64,000 nt of DNA from Rugamonas apoptosis. GTDB lineage: Bacteria > Pseudomonadota > Gammaproteobacteria > Burkholderiales > Burkholderiaceae_D. Below the pieces are notes generated by a model. The model saw nothing but the letters and a program-made list of their open reading frames with translations, searched no databases and was not told where the DNA came from. The position numbers and the translations under genes are program-made. Positions 17,581 through 26,300 of this stretch are shown here, in pieces; within the stretch, counting starts at the first letter, position 1; each line of letters opens with the position of its first letter. The DNA lies in NCBI RefSeq assembly GCF_014042355.1, contig NZ_JACEZU010000019.1:1-64000 (forward strand), written 5' to 3'.

Positions 17581-18516
17581 TTAGGGCGATGTGGACGACG
17601 AAGTCTCGCGCATCCACTGGCTGACCGAGGCGGCGTTGTTCGGGATGTTGTCCGGGAAAATAACGCCGGTGCCGCTGATGATCGTCGGCGTGCCGCTGAA
17701 GCGCATGGCCGCGAAGATTGTGTCGTTGGCGTCGGCCGCCGCGCGCCCCAACGTGCAGTCCGCACCCGCCACGTCGCGGCTGGCGACGATGGTTGTCCAT
17801 AGCGCGAGCCGGTCGGCGCCGCTGGCGCACAACGCGTGGCTGTTCCGGCTTTTCGAGGCGTCGCCACCGATCGCCGATACCGGGAACACGTGGACGGTGA
17901 ATGTTTTACCCAGCTCCGCCAACTCGTTCTCGAACCGTTGACAATGGGGGCACAGCGGGTCCGAAAAGACGTAGAGGGTACCGCCTGGCGCTTTGGACAG
18001 GGTGACGGAGAACTTGCCCGATTTCGCGCCGTCGGCCATCGCCCGGGCCAGCTCGTCCTGTAGCGGCCGCCTTGGCGCCGGCTGGCGCGGCGACGGCTCG
18101 GATGCCTGTGCGATAGCGGGAGCGGCCATCAGCGCTTGCGGCGCGGAAGGCGCCATGGGGGTGCCGCGTGTCAGCGCGAGGTTCAATGTCGACATCGCCA
18201 CTACGATGGACGCGGGGATGCCGATCCACTTGGTGATGGTGCCAGCCAGGCGCCAAAGGTACCGGGACCGGATGTGATGCTCCATGCGCGTCACCAGGGT
18301 CTCGAGCGCGCCACGGGCCTGGCTTTCGGAGGAAAACGTTTCGATGACGGTCGCGTGCTGGCGCGACGGTGTCTCGGCGGTCAGGGCCAGGCCAGCCACG
18401 GCGAACGACACGCCATGGTCCAGCGTCACGATGGACGCCGACCGGGTGACGCCGCTCGCGCCGAACTGGATCAGGAGAGAATCACCAAACAACTCGGTAC
18501 GGTCTACGGTCGACAT
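17581..18516 (-). CDS. trbB: TrbB-like periplasmic thiol:disulfide isomerase (DsbC/thioredoxin fold)
   Basis: The 311-aa protein starts at ATG 18516 (MSTVDRTELF), with AAGGAA about 7 bases upstream. The N-terminal 130 residues are cytoplasmic or novel. One membrane helix (WIGIPASIVVAMSTLNLAL) then anchors a C-terminal thioredoxin-like domain with the active-site motif CPHC in YVFSDPLCPHCQRF and the cis-Pro segment SGTPTII. In R64, TrbB is a DsbC-like protein of the transfer system that helps disulfide formation in transfer components. The position between TrbA and TrbC agrees. The N-terminal extension before the membrane helix is longer than usual for DsbC. Confidence 0.82.
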   Translation of the reverse strand: MSTVDRTELFGDSLLIQFGASGVTRSASIVTLDHGVSFAVAGLALTAETPSRQHATVIETFSSESQARGALETLVTRMEHHIRSRYLWRLAGTITKWIGIPASIVVAMSTLNLALTRGTPMAPSAPQALMAAPAIAQASEPSPRQPAPRRPLQDELARAMADGAKSGKFSVTLSKAPGGTLYVFSDPLCPHCQRFENELAELGKTFTVHVFPVSAIGGDASKSRNSHALCASGADRLALWTTIVASRDVAGADCTLGRAAADANDTIFAAMRFSGTPTIISGTGVIFPDNIPNNAASVSQWMRETSSSTSP

Positions 18517-18527
18517 AGGGATTCCTT

Positions 18528-19649
18528 TCATTGTTGTCTGTGCACGATCCCCACCTTGATCAGGTAAGACTCGATGCCATCGATGGCGTCGTCCACACAC
18601 GGCTCGGTCAGTTGATAGCCGTGTTCGGCGGCGAATGTTTCCCATAAAGTTTGCGTATAGACGGCGGCCGACTCGACGAACGGCGTCTTGCGTCCCGTCG
18701 TGTTCAGCGCGTACCACAAGGGCCGATCCATGCCTTTGAGCCAGCGGAAGTGGGCGCTTGAAAGCCTGCCATATTTGAGCGAGTCCTTATGCATGGCGTG
18801 CAGCAGCGTGCGCGCATAATGATGCTTTTCCAGCCAGATGCGGGCGGCGGGATGTTGGACATACTTTGCGAAGGCGGCGTTACAGATGGTCAGGTCCGGG
18901 TAGCCACGGCGCCCTTGCCAGTTGATGTGGTGGCAGGAGCGATTGAGGGCGTCGAGCATGGCCTGGGCATGCGCGATGTCTTTGCCGTCGGACAGCAGCC
19001 GTGCGCCGAAGATGGCGAACATCGCCTGTTCCGTCAAGCTCAGTTGTTCGAGCGACGCCAGCCGGCCACCCAGGTCTTTGACGAGCTCGTCGGCGCATAG
19101 GTCTCTGCGCAGTTGGCCGTTGACGATCAGATTTCTTTGTTGCGCCCATTCTTCCGGATTGAGCGAGCGGCGGTGTTCGGCAGGATCCACGTTGAGCAGA
19201 TCGCCATAGTAGAGGACGGGCGTGACGGCCGGCGCATGCCGCGCCATGATGTGCGGCAGGGTGGCCGCCGTGATGGCGCGCCTGGTGCGATTCGCCGGGT
19301 GGCGCCATGCGCATACGAGGCCGTATAGCCCGATGGCCGCCGGCAGCGGGACGAAGCACCATCCGCCGGCGTTGAGCAAGTCGAGCAGGGCGCCGGCCGC
19401 GAGCTGCTCGGGACGGTAGGCTGCGGCGATCAAGCACCGCTGCAGCGGCGCGACATGGTCGTTCAACAGCGGCAACTGGCGCAGGTAATCCAGTTCCAAC
19501 CAGGTCGCATGCAGCAGCCAATATGCGATCAGTCCGTGATACATATGCCAGGCGACCACCACGCCCACCAACGCGGCGCCACCGAGCACGAGGTATAGGG
19601 TGGTCGTTTCGCTCGCGGCATTGGTCGCGCTTTGACTGGCCATCGTCAT
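18528..19649 (-). CDS. trbA: TrbA / DotM (IcmP)-like coupling complex membrane protein
   Basis: The 373-aa protein starts at ATG 19649 (MTMASQSATN) after GAGG; a second ATG lies two codons later. Hydrophobic segments at about 16-36 and 95-112 give the two-helix N-terminus of DotM/IcmP. The C-terminal cytoplasmic domain contains RGYPDLTICNAAFAKYV, HHYARTLLHAMHKDS and LKGMDRPLWYALN, typical of the DotM/TrbA family. That family forms the coupling subcomplex with DotL. The gene immediately precedes trbB and trbC, as in IncI plasmids. Confidence 0.85.
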   Translation of the reverse strand: MTMASQSATNAASETTTLYLVLGGAALVGVVVAWHMYHGLIAYWLLHATWLELDYLRQLPLLNDHVAPLQRCLIAAAYRPEQLAAGALLDLLNAGGWCFVPLPAAIGLYGLVCAWRHPANRTRRAITAATLPHIMARHAPAVTPVLYYGDLLNVDPAEHRRSLNPEEWAQQRNLIVNGQLRRDLCADELVKDLGGRLASLEQLSLTEQAMFAIFGARLLSDGKDIAHAQAMLDALNRSCHHINWQGRRGYPDLTICNAAFAKYVQHPAARIWLEKHHYARTLLHAMHKDSLKYGRLSSAHFRWLKGMDRPLWYALNTTGRKTPFVESAAVYTQTLWETFAAEHGYQLTEPCVDDAIDGIESYLIKVGIVHRQQ

Positions 19650-19657
19650 GGTGAGCC

Positions 19658-20051
19658 TCAGAACTTCAGTGAGTTGCGGTAGACGGCAGCCTGGTACGCT
19701 GCCTTGGGCGCGGCCGTGTGCGAATGGTAGTGGCCGATTCCGGACCAGAAATCGCCACCGGCCGCGTTGATTTCGAAGCGCAATATGTAGGCGGCGGCCC
19801 GGGCCGACATGCACATGTCGTTCGTGAGCTGGTCGGCGGTGATGCCATATTGCCGCTTGAATTGCCGGATCCACTGCGTGTTGATCTGGAAGGGGCCATA
19901 GTCAGCGGTCTTGTTCTTGTTGTAGCTGACCGTTCCGGTTTGCCCGCCCTCGGTCATGCGAATGGCGATCAGTGCGCGCAGCGGAATCGAGTAGTCGGCG
20001 GCGGCCTGGGCGACGCAGGCGGGCAGCCGGGGGCATCAAGAGCGGAGACAT
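19658..20051 (-). pseudogene. Lytic transglycosylase (SLT domain), apparent 4-bp frameshift near the N-terminus
   Basis: The minus-strand frame ending at 19658 encodes ACVAQAAADYSIPLRAL, IAIRMTEGG (candidate catalytic Glu), ADYGPFQINTQW and GIGHYHSHT, the hallmarks of a transglycosylase SLT domain that opens peptidoglycan for the secretion channel. That frame has no ATG before 19957 and is closed by TGA at 20038-20036. A normal start (ATG 20051, MSPLLMPPAA) lies in another frame. Deleting four bases (CGCC) near 20018 joins them as MSPLLMPPAACVAQAAADYS, which looks right for the family. It is either a recent inactivating insertion, a sequencing error, or a CTG start at 20026. Confidence 0.65.
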
Positions 20052-20064
20052 GTGATGCGTCCTG

Positions 20065-20202
20065 TCAAACAATATCGGGTGCTGTCGACGCGGCAGCTGC
20101 AACATGCGATTCCTGAGGAAAGCGGGATGGTGATTGGCCGGGAACGCCGTTTGATCCGTCCGCCTGAGGGCGCTCCGCCACCAACGCGAGTGATTGAGGC
20201 AT
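20065..20202 (-). CDS. Small protein leading the trb operon
   Basis: The 45-codon frame starts at ATG 20202 (MPQSLALVAERPQAD) with AGGAG 9 bases upstream and stops 13 bases before the transglycosylase start. It is polar and Ala/Ser/Pro-rich without a membrane segment. The good ribosome-binding site and the place at the operon head make it more likely real than chance. Function is unknown; it could be a leader peptide. Confidence 0.45.
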   Translation of the reverse strand: MPQSLALVAERPQADGSNGVPGQSPSRFPQESHVAAAASTAPDIV

Positions 20203-20273
20203 GACCTGTTTCTCCTGTACGTGTGGACGGAACCGTGGCGCATCGGCGCTCTTCAATTTGCAGTATAGGTATT

Positions 20274-20304
20274 ATGCGAACTGACTTTGGTGAGTTCATG
20301 CGAA
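20274..20304 (-). promoter_or_regulatory. TTCGCAT operator site B upstream of the trb operon
   Basis: Two direct copies, TTCGCAT at 20280-20274 and 20304-20298 (minus strand, 24 bp apart), precede the operon starting at 20202. TATACT at about 20267-20262, just downstream of the first copy, could be a -10 element. The motif matches the sites near 12.65, 27.32, 41.43 and 43.43 kb. Confidence 0.6.
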
Positions 20305-20349
20305 CGGTTTGATGTCGCTCAACGGCAGATTTCCGGAGCGGCGACGCCT

Positions 20350-23300
20350 TCACGGCGTCAACGGCCAGGTTCCGCCAGAGGCGTTGCCGCCGGACGCATG
20401 GCCTAGTGCCAGACGATGAAGTTCCTGCCGCAAATCCCCCGCATCGTTCGCCTCGCGCTCGCCCGGTGGTTCTGAGGAGGTGGGTGGGGCAAAATGGATC
20501 GTGGCCTGCAACGGGCCATGCCGTTCCAACACATGCCGGCGCGCGCGGGCCAGCAGATCAAGCGTCTCGGCTTGTGTTCTTCCCTCCATCCAGTCCGCGA
20601 CCTGGGTCAGGCCGACCGCGCGCAATCCTCTTTGTATCGCCAGTGCGAATCGCTGGAAGCCACGCAACGTGGCACCGCTGGCCGCCATGTCCGCCAGCGC
20701 TTCTTCGGTCGCTTGGTGGGGCGACATGCCAAAGATCGCTTCCAGCTGAGTGGATCTTCTCGCCAGCGAGGGATTGTTCTCGCGCAGCCGTGTCAATTCC
20801 GCCTCGAGTTGCTGCGGCGCGAGTATGGCGCGCATGCCGAAATGCCCGAGGACTTCATGGGCGAGCGTGAATTCAACATCGGCTTCGTCGCTGAGATTGC
20901 CGCTCACCAGGTACACCCTGTTTCGCCAGTAGGCGCCACGCGTGTCGGCCTGGGCGGCGAATGGCAGATCGGCGACGGTGCGTACGCACACGATCTCCGG
21001 GCAGGTGGGCCAGCCGCGCCTGAGACGAGACGCCACCGTTTCGACCGCTGTGACGGGGAGGGCAGTCGCGACCAGGGATGCGCTCCGACCGCCCGTTCTT
21101 GAAAAAGCCGGGCTATCGGTGTCGGCACCGCCCTTGGGGACCAGGTCGGTTAATGGCTTCGCGTTGAGGATGCGTTGCAGCACGGGCGCCTCGTTGGCCC
21201 CGGTGGGGATGAAGATGCGCATCTCCCAGCGTATGCGTTCGGATAGGGCGCCCTGTTCGGACAGCCACCGGATATCCCCAGGCGACATATGCCTGCCGAC
21301 TAGCTCGATGCGGCGGTCGCCCCCGACCTGGGTGGTACGGAGTTGCCAGCCATTGGCCAGCGTCGCGCGACCACCGCTGGCCAATTGGGACAGGACGTCC
21401 GGCAGGGACATATTGGCGACGGACGAAGTGAGGCTCAGGTTGGCGAGCGTCTGTTGTAACAGACTGGGTGGGACCACCCGGCCAAGCAGCCTTTCCCCGG
21501 CATCGGTCTGGGTACGGATCACGCGTGGCGAGCCTGGAATACGGTCCCAGATGGGAAGCAGGGCGCCTGTGATGAAATGGATGCGTTGTACATACGTGCG
21601 TGGCGCCGCCGCAAGCTCCCTGGCCCACTCTCGTTCCGCTTCGTCGTGTTCAAGGCGCGTGTAGGCGCGTACCTGGCGCTCGACTTCCTCCTCGCCAAGC
21701 TCCGCCTTGATCCGGTCAATGACCTTGCCGAGCGCGGCGCGCCGTTCGGCGCAGATGCCGAGCATGGTTCCCAGGTACTCAAGCCCCTTGATGCCACCTT
21801 CGCGCAGCGCCTTCACGCCAATATCGCTATATTCCTGGAAGCTGCGGCCGTTGCGTTCCCACCGCTCCAGGAAGGGTTCGCCCACGTAGGCCGGAACCAT
21901 GTCGATGCGCGTGATGGTGGCGCAGCCTCGGGATGCGGACACAATCTGGTCTACCGTGTCGACGTAACGCACCGGGCCGGTGGGGTGGTATTGGCGCCCG
22001 CGCGTGATCAATATTCCCTGTTCGTTGGTCCCGCCGCCAGTGCCGACAAGGGCGAAGACTTTACGCGTCTTTTCGTTCCTGAAGAACCCCACGACGCCGT
22101 CCTGCAACGTGCCATCTTCGCGGAAGACGGGCAGTTCCGAAAATGGCGTCGTCGTCTGGGGGCGGTGCAGGGCCAACTCCACATAGCGCGTCTCGGCCCC
22201 GGTACGGGCGTCAGCGTGCACAAGTTCGTCCCTGAGCTTTTCGACCGAGTCCGCGCGGACCGTTTCGACGCCACAGTCATAGCTACCCTGCTGTTTGGCG
22301 ACTTCGATGACGTGGCGCAGCATGCGGGAGAACTCCGTAAAGACACGGTCCTGCTCGTGGGTTTTCAGCGACAACAGGCGGTTGAGGAACTGCGGGATGC
22401 CCGGAAGCTTGGATTCATTCAGTGCGCCCGTGCGTTGGTCGATCAAGCCGTTTAGCCCCATCGCGTTGGCCGTCTCGTCGAAATCGAGCGGTGAACGGTG
22501 CCGGTACATGTCGTTGAACATGATGCGCAGTGCGCGCGCCGCGTAGATGGATTCGAGATTGTCTTCGGCGCTGAACAACCCTTGCGCGCCGGTCTGCCTT
22601 TGTCCCTTGGTCAGCGCGCCAAGCTGGTCGAGCCGCCTGGCGATCGAGGAGATGAAGCGCCGCTGGGCCTCGAGGTTCGTCGTCGGCAGCACGTAGTGGG
22701 GCTGACTCGCTTCGTTGGTGCGGTGGGTGCGTCCCATGCCCTGGACGGCCTTGTCCGCACGCCAGCCGGGCTGTATGACATAGTGTATGCGCTTGCGCTG
22801 GTTCGCCTGTGCCAGGTCCGCATGGAACGAGTAGCCGGTTCCGCCGGCGTCGGAAAACACGAGCACGCGCTTACGGTCCGCCATGAAGGCGTCCGCGTCG
22901 GCGGCCGACGCGGCGGCGGAACGTTTCTGCTCCATCACCTTGAACGCGCCACTGTCGTCGTGCTGCGTGATGAACCGGCGCGCACGTCCGGTCACTTCAG
23001 CGACCTGCTCTGGCCCGAAGGTATTGATGATCATGTCGATCGGGTTGTCCGGAATGCGGATGGCATCGAGTGTCTCCAGCAAGGCATCGCGCTTCGCTTC
23101 CATTTCCCGGTTAATGACTGCCTGGCCCTGGCTATCGACGGCGGGCCGCTGGCGTGTGTTGCCGTTGCCGTCCTTGTACTCCTCGTATTGCTGTACCGGG
23201 AAGCCGTTGCGAATGTAGTCGATGAGGTTCTGGCGCGGCGTGAAGTCGAGCTCCTCGAGGTCGGCGCCGGAGCGGGCCATATCGGCAGCCTGGCGCTCCT

Positions 23301-26300
23301 GCGCAGCCTCGTTGGTGTTCACCAGTTGAAACACGGTCGCGTTACCGGCGGCGAGCTGCTCACGTGCGTGCTCGATGACGGTCGCCATTTGCATGGAGGT
23401 CACGACCTGGTTGAAGAAGCGCTGATGTGCGCCCCAGAACCGGGACATGGCGGCGCTCTTCGCGTTGCCGTCTTTGCCCTGGCCGGTCGATGCCAATGCG
23501 GCGTTCACGTTCTTCAACACGGTCTGCCACGCGCCGGCAAGTGCGTTGTATATATCGATTTGCAGCGGCGTGAGCTCGTGTTCCAGCCTTTCGTACGTGA
23601 CACCATCGAAGCTCAACGAGCGAGCAATGTACACGCCCATCGCCTTCATGTCCCTGCAGATCAATTCCATCGCGGCGACGCCGCCGGCATCGACGGACTT
23701 GGTGAAATCCTGCGCGCTGTGGAACGGCGTGCCGTCGCCCCACAGGCCAAGCCGGGTCGCGTAGGCGAGGTTGCTGACCTCGGTCGCGCCGGTGGCGGAA
23801 ACATAGATGATGCGCGCCTGCGGCAAGGCGCGTTGGAGTTCGACGCCGGCCAGGGCTTTGGCTGCCGGCGGTGTCTTGCCGCGGCTGCCGCGCTTCTCGA
23901 TCACGTTGGCCATGTTGTGGCTTTCATCGAACGCGATCACGCCGTCGAAGTCAGGGCCCAACCAATTGAGCAATTGTTGCAACCTCGCCTTGGCGGGAGC
24001 GCGCTTGTTTTGCGTGGTCTTCGCCTCACTGCGGGCGAGCAGGGAGTACGATGTGAACGCGATACCCGCTGGCTGGAGAATCGCGTCCGCTGGTTTGATC
24101 TTCGCATGTGAGAATATCAATGCGGGGTCGCCCAGTACGCCCGCGAAATCGCGTTTGGCGTCGCGCATCAGGCCCGATTTTTCCGAGATCCACACGGCTT
24201 TTTGCCGACCGGCGTGCACGCTGTCGAGGATGACGGCGGAAATTTCGCGGCCTTTTCCTACTCCGGTCCCGTCACCGATGAAAAATCCCTGCCGCTCGCC
24301 TGATGGCAAATGGTGGACGTGGGCCTGACCCGCGTACACGACGGCTTCCAGCTGGGGCAGCGACAGCCGGCCAGACTCGATCACTTCCGGGGGGAGGCGA
24401 GGGCGGTGCGTGGGTGCCGGGGGCATGACGGCGGCCATGGCCGCCGATTGCACGAGCGTGCCCGGGTGGGGCTGGCTTCCGATGACAGTCAACCGTTGTG
24501 GAACGTATTGCTCATAGACGGCGTCCGTCAGTGCGGACGCTGCCAAGGGCGCCGCCGTAGCGGCGATGTCGACACCGGCTAGTCTCCCGTCGTCGTGAGA
24601 CCGTTGATCAGGGCGTCGAGCAGGACCGTGGCCGCGTCCGCCGGGTCTTGTACCGTCGACAGCGCCTGCGGCGCCAGGTAGTATTCCTGGCCTGGCAGAT
24701 GCTCCGGGTTGGTCAGGAAGCGCATCACCGAGCGTGGATCCCATGTGCTCATCCGGTCGATCACCGCGCTCAGTGTCTCCCCGTCGGGCCAGTTCGCCGG
24801 AAAGGGATTGATGTCCAGGGCGTTCTCCAATCCCCAGCGCATCAGTGCCAACACCGGCAGTTCGCGCGGGTTCTGGAACCCTGTCGGAAGCAGCGCCGCC
24901 GCTGCCCGGTTCAGCGGATGGGACCAGGCGCGGGCGGTTCGGTTGACCTTGTCGTTCATTGCGGATTTCCTCCAGAAGCTCAAGCGCGTCGCCGGGTTCG
25001 CGTATCGATTCGGCCACAATGGCCCCCTGGTGCGCGCCAGTTTTGTCCAGTACGACCAGGCGAACGTCGACGCGGGTGCCGTATTTCCGGTAAAAGCGTC
25101 CATCCACGAGCAGGTTTGCCCGCAGACGGCACGATTGTTTGATCTCGCTCCAGCACGGGCCGTGTCCGGGGCGGTCAGGCGACATCGATTCGGCCACGAT
25201 GGCCACCAGGCGGCCGTTCGGTGCGAGGCGTTTTACGGCCTGCAGCAGGTGGAGCTCGACGACCGAGGCGCTGCGCGTGTCGCCCAACCTGCCCGCGCTC
25301 GCGCTGAATGGCGGATTCATCAAAACGACGGCCGGGATTTGTTCGGGTGGCAGGATGTTGTGCAGTTGTTCGCCGTTCTCGGCATAGGATGTCCAGTGTG
25401 GCCAGTGAGCGCGCAGGATCGCGAGACGGCGCGCGGACAGTTCATTGATGATCAGGCGAGCCCCGGCGAGCTCGCCAAAGATGGCTTGCGCGCCGGTGCC
25501 TGCCGAGGGCTCGAGCACGAGGTCGTCGCGCGCGATGTTGGCCGCCCAGGCACCCACGAAGGCTAGCGGTGGAACGGTCGAGAATTGATCGTGGCTTTCC
25601 GTTTCCCCCGCCCGACGCGTTTGTTGGGGCAGGCATCGCATGATGCGTTCGAGACGATCGAGTTTGACCAGTGCGTCCTCGACCGATCCGTGCGGCGTCA
25701 GCCCCTCGGCCATAATGGCCATGTTCACGCCTGCCTCCATGGCGTCGTAGGCATCCCTTGGGGTGTATTGGCCTCTCGCGCACGTGCCGCCGAAGGCGGC
25801 ATCGGCCGCTGCGAAAAGCTCGGTCGCGGAAAATGGCCGGCCACTTTTGATGGCGTTGGCCACCCAGGCGGAAAGTTCAAGTGTCGCTCGAACGTTGATG
25901 ATGCCGGCCGTGGCTGGACCGCCTTCATCGCCTGCATGCGCCGGCATCGCGGTTGAAATTGCGGCTGTGGCGGGCTTGAGCGGTGCAATAGGCATGGCGC
26001 CTTGCAGTTGTTGTGGCGGCTCGCCGCGACTGTCCGCGAGGGGAGCGGGCGCGTCGCGCAGCCAGCGTTCCAGTAGTTCCGTACGCCGCTGTGGCGAGGG
26101 ATCGTCAATCGCCGCGATGTCGAAGAAGGCGTCCTTGAGTGCCCCGATTGTCGCCGCCCTGCCGCTTGACGGGGCGATACCGTCAATCAGCGTCAATAGT
26201 TCGATGCGATGCGCGGTGTACGCCGGTCCGCTGAGCAGATCTATGCCATCATCGAACAAGTCCACCGACGATTGAATATGATGCCTCGCGAGCGACCGGA

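Noticed and set aside
22498..24111. A 537-codon plus-strand open frame opposite the polyvalent protein gene
   Set aside because: It is antisense to well-supported helicase motifs, has a His/Arg/Gly-heavy composition typical of a GC-rich shadow frame, and no ribosome-binding site.
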